DNA of 64,000 nucleotides from Collimonas antrihumi (lineage in GTDB: Bacteria; Pseudomonadota; Gammaproteobacteria; Burkholderiales; Burkholderiaceae_D): assembly GCF_018304965.1 (NCBI RefSeq), contig NZ_JAGQED010000001.1, forward strand, positions 1 to 64,000, given 5' to 3'. The first letter of the stretch is position 1; each line of letters opens with the position of its first letter. The position numbers and the translations under genes were made by a program. This document shows, piece by piece, positions 50,742 through 60,796 of this stretch. The notes below the pieces were generated by a model. The model did no database searches. It saw only the letters and a program-made list of their open reading frames with translations, and was not told where the DNA came from.

Positions 50742-53156
50742 GTGCTTGGGGTTGCTTTTTTGCAAACTCAAGCGTCATTGCCAGCCGTTTGGCTATTGTG
50801 CGGATTGCTGCTGCTGGCGACATGGCCGGCCGTAGCCGCCTGCAAAATCCGTCATCCATGTTTCAAATCAGCCGCGAACATGCTGGCCGGCGCATTGTTC
50901 GGCATAGTCTGGGCAGCACTGTTTGCTCAATACTATCTACAGCATGAATTGCCGCCGGCATGGGAAGGGCGCGACATCACCGTGATTGGCACAGTTGACA
51001 GCTTGCCGTCTTATTTCGAATCGGGCGCCCGCTTTAATTTTGCCGTGGAGAAAGTGCTGGATCAGGACGGCGTTTCACCTGTCGTTCCAAAGCGCCTGGC
51101 GCTGGCCTGGTACCAGGCCGCTGGCCAACCGCTGCAGGTTCAAGTCCAGCCTGGTGCGCGCTGGCAACTGACCGTGCGCTTGAAGCGTCCTCACGGAAAT
51201 GCTAACCCTGCGGCGTTTGATTACGAAGCATGGCTGCTGGAGCGCAATCTGCGCGCCACTGGCTACGTGCGTTCTGATCAGAAACTGGCGTTAAAGAACC
51301 GGCAACTGCAGGCATTCGTATTCAGCCCGGGCAACCTGATTGAAGTGCTGCGCAGCCGCTTGCGCGAGCGCATTTTGCAAGCCTTGCCAGAGCATCGTTA
51401 TGCCGGCGTGCTGGTGGCGCTTGCCGTAGGCGATCAGCGCGCCATCGATCAATCCGACTGGGAGGTATTCAATCGCACGGGTATCAGCCACCTGGTCGCC
51501 ATTTCCGGCCTGCATATCACGATGATTGCCGGCATGTTCGCAGCAATCATGGCAGCGCTGTGGCGCCGTTCCTTCTTCACCAAAGCGGCCTTGCCTTTGC
51601 TGCTGCCGGCACAAAAGGTCGCAGCATTGAGCGGGGCGCTGGCAGCGCTGTGCTACGTACTGCTGGCGGGATTCGGCATACCCGCGCAACGCACCTTATA
51701 CATGTTGCTGGCTGTCGCGCTGGCTTTGTGGAGTGGGCGCATCACCAGTGTTTCACATGTGTTGTGCGTGGCGCTGGCGGTGGTCTTGCTGGTCGATCCG
51801 TGGGCGTTGTTATGGCCGGGATTCTGGCTGTCGTTCAGTGCCGTCGGCGTAATCCTGTACACCAGCGTCGGCCGCAGCCAGACCGTGGCTGTAGAAGGGA
51901 AATCACTTATCTCGCGCTTCTTAGGCGTATTAAAAATGGCAGGCGCTACCCAGTACGCGGTGACCATCGGCTTGCTGCCGTTGACGACGTTATTGTTTGG
52001 CCGGGTGTCTTTGATCGGCCCGATCGCCAATGCCCTGGCGATTCCGCTGGTCGGCCTGATGGTCACGCCGCTGACGCTGTTTGCCAGCGTGTTGCCGGCA
52101 CCGCTGTCGACCTGGCTGTGGCGTGGCGCGCATGCATTGATCGAACAGCTGGCAGCATTTTTGAACTGGTTAAGCGCTTTGCCATTTGCCGTATGGCAAG
52201 CGGCGCTGCCGCAGCCATGGACTTTCGCATTGGCGCTGCTGGCTACTTTATGGTTGCTGGCGCCGCGCGGATGGCCGTTGCGCTGGCTGGCGCTGGCCGG
52301 CTGGCTGCCTTTGCTACTGGATAACGGCAGCCGTCCCGGCGCCGGTGAAATGTGGGTTACTGCGCTGGATGTCGGCCAGGGAATGGCGGTATTGATAGAA
52401 ACCGCCGATCATCGTTTGCTGTACGACAGCGGCCCCGCTTATTCGCCCGCATCGGATGCCGGCAGCCGCGCGATTGTGCCTTACCTGAGAGCGCGCGGCA
52501 TCACCGGGCTGGATGCGCTGGTGGTGTCGCACAACCACGATGATCATTCCGGCGGTGCGTTGTCGATCATGAGTAGCGTCAAGGTAAACACGGTGTATTC
52601 ATCCCTGCCGCTGGAGCACCCGATTGTGAAGGCTGCAGCCGATCACCGGCGTTGCCATGACGGTCAAGGCTGGCAGTGGGGCGGCATGAAATTTGACATG
52701 CTGTATCCCGATCTCGATCACTATCCGGTACGGGAAGCGGCACTGGCAGCGTCGAAAAAACATAATCCCAATGCCGACAGCTGCACTCTAAAGGTCACGC
52801 ACGGCAAACACGTCGTTCTATTGCCCGGAGATCTGGAAACGGCACAGGAAAGGAAGTTGATCGCCAGTCAGGCCGGACAGTTGAAGGCCGATGTATTGTT
52901 AGTGCCTCATCATGGTAGCGGCACTTCGTCGACCGCCGCATTCCTGGCGGAAGTCGATCCGCAAATCGCCATGTTCCAGGTCGGCTACCGGAATCGCTTC
53001 CGCCACCCCCAACGGCAAGTGCTGGAGCGTTACCAGGCTTTGGGTATTGAGACATTACGCAATGACCATGACGGTGCAATCATGCTGAAATTCGGCGCCT
53101 CCATTACCGCCGACACCTATCGTGAGCAGCGCCGTCGCTATTGGTATGGTCGTTGA
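50742..53156 (+). CDS. comEC: ComEC/Rec2 DNA uptake channel
   Basis: This 804-residue protein has an N-terminal DUF4131/OB-like region, a central polytopic competence domain (VLVALAVGDQRAID, FNRTGISHLVAISGLHITMIAGMF) and a C-terminal metallo-beta-lactamase domain with VVSHNHDDHSGG. It forms the inner-membrane pore for incoming single-stranded DNA. The frame extends back from GTG 50742 to a CTG at 50718 with an AAGGCGG site five bases ahead, giving LRSAVIGFVLGVAF, which looks more like a genuine N-terminus. The real start may be that CTG. Confidence 0.92.
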   Translation: MLGVAFLQTQASLPAVWLLCGLLLLATWPAVAACKIRHPCFKSAANMLAGALFGIVWAALFAQYYLQHELPPAWEGRDITVIGTVDSLPSYFESGARFNFAVEKVLDQDGVSPVVPKRLALAWYQAAGQPLQVQVQPGARWQLTVRLKRPHGNANPAAFDYEAWLLERNLRATGYVRSDQKLALKNRQLQAFVFSPGNLIEVLRSRLRERILQALPEHRYAGVLVALAVGDQRAIDQSDWEVFNRTGISHLVAISGLHITMIAGMFAAIMAALWRRSFFTKAALPLLLPAQKVAALSGALAALCYVLLAGFGIPAQRTLYMLLAVALALWSGRITSVSHVLCVALAVVLLVDPWALLWPGFWLSFSAVGVILYTSVGRSQTVAVEGKSLISRFLGVLKMAGATQYAVTIGLLPLTTLLFGRVSLIGPIANALAIPLVGLMVTPLTLFASVLPAPLSTWLWRGAHALIEQLAAFLNWLSALPFAVWQAALPQPWTFALALLATLWLLAPRGWPLRWLALAGWLPLLLDNGSRPGAGEMWVTALDVGQGMAVLIETADHRLLYDSGPAYSPASDAGSRAIVPYLRARGITGLDALVVSHNHDDHSGGALSIMSSVKVNTVYSSLPLEHPIVKAAADHRRCHDGQGWQWGGMKFDMLYPDLDHYPVREAALAASKKHNPNADSCTLKVTHGKHVVLLPGDLETAQERKLIASQAGQLKADVLLVPHHGSGTSSTAAFLAEVDPQIAMFQVGYRNRFRHPQRQVLERYQALGIETLRNDHDGAIMLKFGASITADTYREQRRRYWYGR

Positions 53157-53287
53157 CAGTGCAAGCTGTACCAATCCGGTTCTGAGCGCAAGCTCTAAAA
53201 TTCCCTTTGGAACATCGCTGTTTTCGGTTTTAAATGAGACCCCATCAAGGCAGGTTTGCTGTTTTATTTATGAAATACATGGAATAC

Positions 53288-54103
53288 ATGAGCTCCGTTA
53301 CGCATCCGATTTTGCACTTCATTCACGGCAACAGCTTTCCGTCAGGAACTTATCGACAGTTCCTGGAGTACCTGGGGCACGATTATGATGTGCGCTCGCT
53401 CGACATCCATGCCCATAACCCAAAGTATCCCGTCACTGACGGCTGGCCGGCGCTGGTGCAGGAATTGATTGATGAACTGGCCGCGCGTTATTCCGAACCG
53501 GTGATCCTGGTCGGCCATTCGATGGGCGGCGGCCTGGCTTTGCTGGCGGCGCACCAGCGTCCTGACCTGGTCAGTTGCGTGGTGATGCTCGACACGCCGG
53601 TAGTGGTTGGCTGGCGTGCCAGCTTGTTGCGCGGCGCGAAAGCGTTGGGACTGGATAACCGGGTCTCGCAAGCCAGGTTCTCGGCCAAACGGCGCAATCT
53701 TTGGCCGAGCGCCGAGGCTGCCTATCAGCACTTCGCCGGCAAGCAGGTGTTTGCCAACTGGGCGCCGGAAGTGTTGCGCGATTACATTACTTACGGGCTG
53801 GAGGAAGACCAGGGCAATATGGTCCTGCGCTTTCGGCGCGACATTGAAACCGCTGTCTACCGGACCTTGCCGCACGATATGGGTAACGTGCTGAAAGGTG
53901 GTTTCCCGGTGCCGATCGGTTTTGTCGGCGGCGTCGACTCGGTCGAATGCCGGCAGGCCGGACTGGACGCGACCAAGCGCCTGGTAGGGAAATATTTCAG
54001 GCAGATCCCTGGCGGCCACCTTTTCCCGATGGAAACGCCGGAACTAGCCGCAGCCACCACGCGTCAGATGATCCAGTCCCTGTCGGGCTCTCGCGCCGCT
54101 TAG
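53288..54103 (+). CDS. Alpha/beta hydrolase
   Basis: This 271-residue protein has HFIHGNSFPSGTY, the nucleophile elbow GHSMGGG and the late His in GGHLFPMETPE. Start choice is uncertain: ATGs at 53234, 53270 and 53288 are in frame, and the last has GGAA closest. The substrate is unknown. It is a typical cytoplasmic esterase/lipase-like fold. Confidence 0.86.
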   Translation: MSSVTHPILHFIHGNSFPSGTYRQFLEYLGHDYDVRSLDIHAHNPKYPVTDGWPALVQELIDELAARYSEPVILVGHSMGGGLALLAAHQRPDLVSCVVMLDTPVVVGWRASLLRGAKALGLDNRVSQARFSAKRRNLWPSAEAAYQHFAGKQVFANWAPEVLRDYITYGLEEDQGNMVLRFRRDIETAVYRTLPHDMGNVLKGGFPVPIGFVGGVDSVECRQAGLDATKRLVGKYFRQIPGGHLFPMETPELAAATTRQMIQSLSGSRAA

Positions 54104-54225
54104 GTAGAAATTAAGTGGCTACGCGGGTAGCCGGGTCACTGATTAGTTAGTAACAATTAGTAGCCATTCGAGGTCCGATGCCCGGCATGTTGTAGGATAC
54201 AGGGCTATTTCCATCGAATATTGCT

Positions 54226-56658
54226 ATGTCATCAACACAGAAAACCAAGCAAGATACAAACAAATCCCGTTCTGGCCAGATCGGAAAAAACGGCAAGGGC
54301 AGCGTGGCGCACGCGTTGTTGTTCACCATTTGCGGCCTGTTTGCGGCCGGCGTGGTCATCGGCGGCTTGCTGCTGACGTATGCGCTGGTAGTCATGACGC
54401 CGCAATTGCCGGCGCTCGACGCCATCACCGACTACCGGCCCAAAGTGCCGCTGCGCATTTACACTGCCGACCATGTCTTGATCGGCGAATTCGGCGAGGA
54501 ACGGCGCAGCCTGGTCAAACTGGATGACATTCCTGCAGACATGAAGAATGCGGTGCTGGCGATTGAAGATGCACGCTTTTATCAGCATGGCGGCATCGAC
54601 GTCATCGGGATTCTGCGTGCCGGATTGACCGACATCATGCATGGCGGCGCTTCGCAAGGCGCCAGCACCATCACCATGCAGGTAGCCCGCAACGTTTTCT
54701 TGTCGAGCGAAAAAACCTATTCCCGCAAGATCTATGAAATTCTGCTGGCCTACAAGATCGAGACGGCGTTGAGCAAGGATCAGATTCTTGAGGTCTACAT
54801 GAATCAAATCTACCTGGGCCAGCGTTCTTTTGGTTTTGCCGCTGCCGCACGTACCTATTTCGGCAAGGACTTGAAAGACATCACCCTGGCCCAGGCAGCG
54901 ATGCTGGCCGGGTTGCCGAAAGCACCCTCGGCCTACAATCCGGTGGTCAATCCGAAGCGCGCGCACGTGCGCCAGCAATATATCCTGAAGCGCATGCTCG
55001 ACCTCAAGTTCATCACCCAGGAACAGTTCGATCAGGCGGCGGTGGAAGACATCCAGGTCAAGACCAAGGGTAACAACTACAGCGTCCATGCCGAGTACGC
55101 CATCGAAATGGTGCGCCAGATGTTGTACGCGCAATTCAAGGAAGACACGTACACCCGTGGCCTGAGCGTCATCACTACTCTCAGTGCAGCCGACCAGCAG
55201 GCGGCGTATGACGCGGTACGCAAGGGTGTCATGGATTACGACAGGCGCCACGGCTATCGCGGTCCGGAGGCCAACATCGAGTTACCGGCCTCTGGCGACG
55301 AGCGTGACCAGGCGATCGAAGATGCCTTGCAGGACAAGCCAGACAATGACGATATCCTGCCGGCGGTGGTGTTGAGCGCCGACGCCAAGCAGGTGCAGGT
55401 GATGTTACGCAACGATAGTACGGTCACCATCAGCGGCGAGGGTTTGCGTCTTGCCGCGGCTGCCTTGAGCCCGAAAGCCGGCAAGAATCTGCGGATTCAA
55501 AAAGGCTCCGTGATCCGCGTCATCAATACTGCAAAAGGCTGGCAAATCACGCAGCTGCCGCAGGTCGAAGCCACTTTGGTGTCGCTGACACCGCAAAGCG
55601 GCGCTATCCGCGCACTGGTAGGCGGCTTCGATTTCAACCAGAATAAATTCAACCATGTGACCCAAGCCTGGCGCCAGCCCGGCTCGACGTTCAAGCCGTT
55701 CATCTATTCGGCGGCGCTGGAAAAGGGTTTCGGGCCGGCGTCCATCATTAACGACGCGCCGGTATCCTATCCCGGCGGACCGGGGCAGGGCGCCTGGGAA
55801 CCGAAGGATGACGATCAGCCAGACGGTCCGATGCCGCTGCGTACCGGCTTGCAACGGTCGAAGAATCTGATATCGATCCGTTTGCTGGATGCGATCGGTG
55901 TCAAATATGCGCAGGAATTCGTCACCAGCCATTTCGGTTTCGATATCGACAAGACTCCGCCCTATCTGCCGTTGGCTTTGGGCGCGGGACAAGTCACGCC
56001 GCTGCAACTGGTGGGCGCCTATGCGGTGCTGGCGAATGGCGGTTACAAGGTCAATCCTTATTTGATCGCGCAAGTGACCGATTCACGCGGCGCCGTATTG
56101 ACCAAGGTCGAACCGCAGATCGCCGGCCAGAATGCAGCGCGGGTGCTGGATGCGCGCAACAGCTACATCATGACCAGCCTGCTGCAATCGGTAGCGCAAC
56201 GCGGCACCGGCGCCGGCACCAATGTGCTGCACCGTACCGACCTGGCCGGCAAGACCGGTACCACCAACGATGCCTTTGACGGCTGGTTTGCGGGGTACCA
56301 GAACAGCCTGGTGGCGGTGGCCTGGATGGGTTACGACCAGCCCAAGAGTTTGGGCAGCCGCGAATTCGGTGCGCAACTGGCATTGCCGATCTGGACCGAA
56401 TACATGGGGCGCGCCTTGCGCGGCGTGCCGAGCTATCAAATGCCTATGCCTGATGGCGTTACCACCATCAACAACGAGTTTTACTTCGATAATTTCACGC
56501 CGGGCAATGGCTTCATCGCTTCGCTTGGGCTGGGCGCCGGTGCTGCGGCCCCTGTCGAAATCGGACCTGATGGCTTACCGGTACCCGGGCCTGTGACGCC
56601 GATCACTCCGCAAGAGGATGAAAAGCAAAATATCCTCAAGCTATTTGGCGGCCATTAA
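54226..56658 (+). CDS. mrcA: Penicillin-binding protein 1A
   Basis: This 810-residue bifunctional peptidoglycan synthase has a short cytoplasmic tail, one transmembrane helix (about 25-50), a glycosyltransferase domain (EDARFYQHGGIDVIGILRAG, QGASTITMQVARN, KILLAYKIE-type YEILLAYKIE), an OB-like insert (about 310-420) and a transpeptidase domain with SxxK in RQPGSTFKPF, SxN in LQRSKNL and KTGT in LAGKTGTTNDAFDGWF. It polymerises and cross-links cell-wall glycan in the periplasm. A clear terminator follows. Confidence 0.95.
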   Translation: MSSTQKTKQDTNKSRSGQIGKNGKGSVAHALLFTICGLFAAGVVIGGLLLTYALVVMTPQLPALDAITDYRPKVPLRIYTADHVLIGEFGEERRSLVKLDDIPADMKNAVLAIEDARFYQHGGIDVIGILRAGLTDIMHGGASQGASTITMQVARNVFLSSEKTYSRKIYEILLAYKIETALSKDQILEVYMNQIYLGQRSFGFAAAARTYFGKDLKDITLAQAAMLAGLPKAPSAYNPVVNPKRAHVRQQYILKRMLDLKFITQEQFDQAAVEDIQVKTKGNNYSVHAEYAIEMVRQMLYAQFKEDTYTRGLSVITTLSAADQQAAYDAVRKGVMDYDRRHGYRGPEANIELPASGDERDQAIEDALQDKPDNDDILPAVVLSADAKQVQVMLRNDSTVTISGEGLRLAAAALSPKAGKNLRIQKGSVIRVINTAKGWQITQLPQVEATLVSLTPQSGAIRALVGGFDFNQNKFNHVTQAWRQPGSTFKPFIYSAALEKGFGPASIINDAPVSYPGGPGQGAWEPKDDDQPDGPMPLRTGLQRSKNLISIRLLDAIGVKYAQEFVTSHFGFDIDKTPPYLPLALGAGQVTPLQLVGAYAVLANGGYKVNPYLIAQVTDSRGAVLTKVEPQIAGQNAARVLDARNSYIMTSLLQSVAQRGTGAGTNVLHRTDLAGKTGTTNDAFDGWFAGYQNSLVAVAWMGYDQPKSLGSREFGAQLALPIWTEYMGRALRGVPSYQMPMPDGVTTINNEFYFDNFTPGNGFIASLGLGAGAAAPVEIGPDGLPVPGPVTPITPQEDEKQNILKLFGGH

Positions 56659-56683
56659 GGCGTTACAGAGGTTGGATGTAAGC

Positions 56684-56728
56684 AAGCCGGCAATACTCGA
56701 TCAGCGTATTGCCGGCTTTTCTTTTTTT
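56684..56728 (+). terminator. Intrinsic terminator after PBP1A gene
   Basis: AAGCCGGCAATAC (56684-56696) pairs perfectly with GTATTGCCGGCTT (56706-56718), followed by TTCTTTTTTT. The stem is 26 bases after the stop. Confidence 0.9.
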
Positions 56729-56766
56729 GGGGAGGCCGCAAGCTAACGTAACTACTCGTAACTGTT

Positions 56767-58413
56767 CTATTGCGGCCATGTCCGCTGCAAAATCTGCTGC
56801 TGCAGATGCGCCGCCGCCAAGGTGCCGTAGACGCGCCCGCCCATCGCCTCGCTGCGGCTGGCGATAAACGCTTCCGCGATTGCCGCCGGCGCATGCTGCA
56901 ACATCAAGGCACCCTGGACGGTCAGCATCAGACGCTGCACAAAGCGGCGTCCCAGCACCTCGCGCTGTTCGGCCGGGGTGGCCAGATCTTTCAGCAAATC
57001 ATCCAGCATGCTGCGCAAGCCGGGATGTTCGTGTGCCACCTCAGCCAGCTGCGCCAGCAACAAGCCAAAGCCAGCCGGCTCGCGTTCAATCGCGCGCAGC
57101 ACGTCCAGGCACATCACATTGCCGGAGCCTTCCCAGATCGAATTGACCGGTGCTTCCCGGTAAAAGCGCGCCATTGGCGCGGTTTCGACGTAGCCGTTGC
57201 CACCCCAGATTTCCATGCATTCGCCGGTGAATTCCAGCGTCCGCTTGCAAATCCAGAATTTGGCGGCGGGTGTGACGATGCGGCGCCAGGCGCGTTGCAG
57301 CGGATCGTCGGGTTGTTCGAAAGCGCTCGCCAGCTGCAGCATCAGCAACGTTGCCGCTTCGCTTTCCAGGGCGAGGTCGGACAATACGTTTTGCATCAGC
57401 GGCTGTTCTGCCAGGTGGCGGCCGAAAGCGCTGCGGTGGCGCGCATGGTGCAGCGCTTGCACCAATGCCTGGCGCATCAGGCCGGCGGAGCCAATGACGC
57501 AATCGAGGCGCGTGTGGTTGGCCATTTCGATAATGGTGGGGATGCCACGGCCTTCGTCGCCGACCATGATGCCGAAGGCATTCCGGAATTCCACCTCGCT
57601 GCTGGAATTGGAGCGATTGCCGAGTTTGTCTTTCAAACGCTGTATCTGCACCGGATTTTTACTGCCATCCGGCCGCCAGCGTGGTACGAAAAAGCAGCTC
57701 AAGCCCATTTCTGTGCGTGCCAGCACCATGTGCGCATCGCACATGGGCGCCGAGAAAAACCATTTATGGCCAGTCAGCAGGTAACCGGCGCCGCGGCCGC
57801 CACCGCCGGCAAGCGGTGTTGCCGCGGTGGTGTTGCTGCGGACATCGGAGCCACCTTGTTTTTCCGTCATGCCCATGCCGATCAGGATCGAGTTTTTGTG
57901 ATCCAGCGGCAGATCACGGCCATCATGTTCACATGACAAGAGTTTTGCCTGCAAGGCGGCAAATAGCGCCGGTTCTTGCTGCAATACCGGAATCGAGGCA
58001 AATGTCATGGTGGTAGGGCAAAGCGATCCGGCTTCCACCTGGGCGTGCAGGAAATAACCGGCCGCCCGCGCCACATGGCTGCCGCTTTGCGGCTTGATCC
58101 AAGGCAGGGCGTGCAGACCCTCGCGCCGCAGCAAGCCTAGCAAGGCATGCCAGGCCGGATGAAAATCGACCGCATCGATGCGGTTGCCGAGGCGATCGAA
58201 GGTATTCAGTTCGGGCTGATGACGGTTTGCCAGCTCGGCCAGTTGCCAGGTCTCCTTGCTGCCCAGCTCGGCGCCGTAGCGTGTCAGCTGGTCGGCATGC
58301 CACTGCCCTTGCAGGCGCTTTACCCCAGCTTGCAGGACGGTGTCGTCCAGGAATAGATTGTTGCCATACAGCTCAGGCACCTGATTTGTCACTTCGTGGG
58401 TTAGCCCTTGCAT
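56767..58413 (-). CDS. aidB: AidB-like acyl-CoA dehydrogenase family protein
   Basis: At 548 residues, close to the E. coli AidB length, it shows blocks shared with AidB as I recall that family: FHPAWHALLGLL, HAQVEAGSLCPTTMTFA, GMGMTEKQGGSDVRSNTT, GHKWFFSAP, RLKDKLGNRSNSSSEVEF, NSIWEGSGNVMCLDVLRA. AidB is an FAD protein linked to protection against alkylating agents, with weak acyl-CoA dehydrogenase activity. The ATG at 58413 has AGGAGATC; the frame extends much further upstream into the repeat region without a start site. Assignment to AidB rather than to metabolic acyl-CoA dehydrogenases is by these blocks. Confidence 0.9.
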   Translation of the reverse strand: MQGLTHEVTNQVPELYGNNLFLDDTVLQAGVKRLQGQWHADQLTRYGAELGSKETWQLAELANRHQPELNTFDRLGNRIDAVDFHPAWHALLGLLRREGLHALPWIKPQSGSHVARAAGYFLHAQVEAGSLCPTTMTFASIPVLQQEPALFAALQAKLLSCEHDGRDLPLDHKNSILIGMGMTEKQGGSDVRSNTTAATPLAGGGGRGAGYLLTGHKWFFSAPMCDAHMVLARTEMGLSCFFVPRWRPDGSKNPVQIQRLKDKLGNRSNSSSEVEFRNAFGIMVGDEGRGIPTIIEMANHTRLDCVIGSAGLMRQALVQALHHARHRSAFGRHLAEQPLMQNVLSDLALESEAATLLMLQLASAFEQPDDPLQRAWRRIVTPAAKFWICKRTLEFTGECMEIWGGNGYVETAPMARFYREAPVNSIWEGSGNVMCLDVLRAIEREPAGFGLLLAQLAEVAHEHPGLRSMLDDLLKDLATPAEQREVLGRRFVQRLMLTVQGALMLQHAPAAIAEAFIASRSEAMGGRVYGTLAAAHLQQQILQRTWPQ

Positions 58414-58453
58414 GATTGATCTCCTGATATTGTTGTGCTGAGTCACTTGAATA

Positions 58454-58545
58454 TGTAGGGTGGGCACCGTGTGCCCACGCGTTTGCGTGATAACCGGAGT
58501 ATAAGACGGCGGAGCGCTGCGTGGGCACACGGTGCCCACCCTGCA
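58454..58545. repeat. Dispersed long-inverted-repeat element, copy 2 (92 bp)
   Basis: The two 27-base arms pair with one mismatch (ends TGTAGGGTGGGC and GCCCACCCTGCA). Each arm also folds on itself through GGGCAC/GTGCCC. It lies between the divergent aidB-like and dnaX genes. Confidence 0.88.
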
Positions 58546-58648
58546 GAAAAGGCCGGATTTGGCCGCCAAGTTTAAAAACCGTGTTAACTTCGTCTGTCAG
58601 GTAAAATGCTGTTTGTATTTCACAACCTGCAGCCCATATTCGTCGCCT

Positions 58649-60796
58649 ATGTCCTACCAAGTTCTCGCCCGTAAATATCGCCCCAGAAGTTTCGATACGC
58701 TGGTCGGCCAGGAACACGTCGTTAGGGCCTTGACGCACGCCTTGGAGCAACAGCGTTTGCACCATGCCTATCTGTTCACCGGCACCCGCGGTGTCGGCAA
58801 GACTACTTTGTCGCGGATTCTGGCGAAATCGCTGAATTGCATCGGCGCCGACGGCAACGGCGGCATTACCGCAGCGCCGTGCGGTGTATGCGAAGTCTGC
58901 GTGGCGATAGATGCCGGGCGTTTCGTCGACTATATCGAGATGGACGCGGCATCCAATCGCGGCGTCGACGAAATGGCGCAATTGCTTGAGCAAGCGGTCT
59001 ATGCGCCGTCGAACGCGCGCTTCAAGGTCTACATGATCGATGAAGTGCACATGCTGACCAACCATGCCTTCAACTCGATGCTGAAGACGCTGGAAGAGCC
59101 GCCGGAACACGTCAAGTTCATCCTGGCGACCACCGATCCGCAAAAAATCCCGGTAACGGTGCTGTCGCGCTGCCTGCAGTTCAACCTGAAGCAGATGCCG
59201 CCCGGCCATATCATCGCCCATCTGGATAATATCCTGGGCCAGGAACAAATCGAATTCGAAACCCCGGCTTTACGTTTGCTGGCGCAAGGCGCACATGGTT
59301 CGATGCGCGATGCGCTCTCGCTGACCGATCAGGCGATCGCCTATGCCGCCGGCAAAGTGACATTGGACGCTGTGCAAGGCATGCTGGGCGCGCTCGACCA
59401 GTCTTATCTGATCCGTGTGCTCGATGCGCTGGCGCAAAAAGACGGTCCCGGTTTGCTGGCAGTCGCCGACGACATGGCCAGCCGTAGCCTGTCATATAAC
59501 GCTGCGCTGCAGGACCTGGGCACTTTGCTGCATCGGGTAGCCTTGGCGCAAAGCGTCCCCGCAGCCCTGGCCGACGATTTGCCGGAACGTGAAGAAGTGA
59601 TCCGGCTGGCGGCCTTGTTCGATGCCGAGGAAGTACAACTGTTTTACCAGATCGCCGTGCATGGCCGTAATGAACTGGGATTGGCGCCGGACGAATATGC
59701 CGGTTTCTCGATGACCTTGCTGCGCATGCTGGCATTCCGGCCGCAAGCCGACGGCAGCACGGTAGCGCCGCCGCCGGTCAGCCGGCCGCGCCCTCAGGTT
59801 AGTGCAGCGCCAGCGACGCAGCCGGCTCCTGCATCCAGGCCGGCCGCGACGCAAGCTCCGGCAGCAGCATCGGTAGCACCAGCGGCAGCGCGCCTGAGCA
59901 GCGCACCGCAGACAGTCAGCACCAGCGCGCCGGTGGCGCGCCCGGATACGAGCGCCATGAGTCCGGCGAGAGCCGCGCTGGAAGCGGCGCGCGCTGCTGC
60001 ATCTTCGCGCAAGGGTGGCGCCGCGGCGCGGCCGCAGCCGGGCCAGACGCAGGTGGCGCCAGCCAGCCAGCCAGCAGTGGCGGAAGCCAAGCCTGCAGCG
60101 CCGGCTTATGTGAAGCAAGCACCGCAAAATTCTTCCGTGCCGCCTTGGGAAGAAGAGATCCCTCTGCCCACGGATTTGCCAGATACCGAATTTTCCAGTT
60201 CGGCGGCTGAAAAAAAAACTGAATCGTACGCACAATTCGCCCCCCCACGCGCATCTGCCACAGGTGGCGTGAGCGGGGCGGCAAACGTGGCTGCAAACGG
60301 GGCTGCAAACAATAACCGCCAGGCCGCGCGCCCCGAACCTGTTGTCCAGCAACCTGCGGCTCCGGTAGAGCCCTTACCGCCGCTGGTGCTGCAACCCGAT
60401 CCGAACCTGAACTGGGATGGCAACTGGCCGTTGCTGGCCGCCAACCTGGCAGTACGCGGTGTGGCGCATCAGCTGGCGCAGCAGAGCGAACTGATTAAAT
60501 CCGACAGTAGCGGCGCGGCAGTGCAATTCCATCTCCGTATTCCTTTCGATACCTTGCGCTCGGCCGGCAGTGTTGATAAGTTGGAGGTGGCGCTGACCGA
60601 GCATTTCGGTCGCAATGTAAAAGTGGAAACCGAGCTTGGCCCGGTCCGCCATACCGCCAATGCCCAGGCCATGGCAGCACAGGCAGAACGGCAGCGCCTG
60701 GCAGAACAGACTGCGCAAAACGACCCGTTCATTCAGAGCATGATGCGCGAATTCGGCGCTTCGATCGTGCCGGGATCGATCAAGCCGTTGGGGTAA
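58649..60796 (+). CDS. dnaX: DNA polymerase III gamma/tau subunit
   Basis: This 715-residue clamp-loader ATPase has Walker A GTRGVGKTT at about 45-53, zinc Cys in LNCIGADGNGGITAAPCGVCEVC, Walker B VYMIDEVHML and SRC arginine finger (VTVLSRCLQFNL). Domains I-III span about 1-370. A long Ala/Pro-rich linker (about 370-610) leads to the C-terminal domain V (about 590-715; LNWDGNWPLLAANLAVRGVAHQLA...FHLRIPFDTL), which in tau binds the polymerase. An A9 run in the linker may allow a shorter gamma form. The ATG at 58649 fits the MSYQVLARKYRP start of the family. ybaB and recR follow, as usual. Confidence 0.95.
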   Translation: MSYQVLARKYRPRSFDTLVGQEHVVRALTHALEQQRLHHAYLFTGTRGVGKTTLSRILAKSLNCIGADGNGGITAAPCGVCEVCVAIDAGRFVDYIEMDAASNRGVDEMAQLLEQAVYAPSNARFKVYMIDEVHMLTNHAFNSMLKTLEEPPEHVKFILATTDPQKIPVTVLSRCLQFNLKQMPPGHIIAHLDNILGQEQIEFETPALRLLAQGAHGSMRDALSLTDQAIAYAAGKVTLDAVQGMLGALDQSYLIRVLDALAQKDGPGLLAVADDMASRSLSYNAALQDLGTLLHRVALAQSVPAALADDLPEREEVIRLAALFDAEEVQLFYQIAVHGRNELGLAPDEYAGFSMTLLRMLAFRPQADGSTVAPPPVSRPRPQVSAAPATQPAPASRPAATQAPAAASVAPAAARLSSAPQTVSTSAPVARPDTSAMSPARAALEAARAAASSRKGGAAARPQPGQTQVAPASQPAVAEAKPAAPAYVKQAPQNSSVPPWEEEIPLPTDLPDTEFSSSAAEKKTESYAQFAPPRASATGGVSGAANVAANGAANNNRQAARPEPVVQQPAAPVEPLPPLVLQPDPNLNWDGNWPLLAANLAVRGVAHQLAQQSELIKSDSSGAAVQFHLRIPFDTLRSAGSVDKLEVALTEHFGRNVKVETELGPVRHTANAQAMAAQAERQRLAEQTAQNDPFIQSMMREFGASIVPGSIKPLG
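60210..60222 (+). other. A9 slippage/frameshift site in dnaX with immediate stop
   Basis: Codons GCT GAA AAA AAA ACT give nine consecutive A (60210-60218). A -1 shift, or one added A in the transcript, reads AAC TGA and stops at once, giving a 524-residue product that lacks domain V. Thermus dnaX makes gamma by slippage at an A9 run, and E. coli by -1 frameshifting. Confidence 0.6.
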
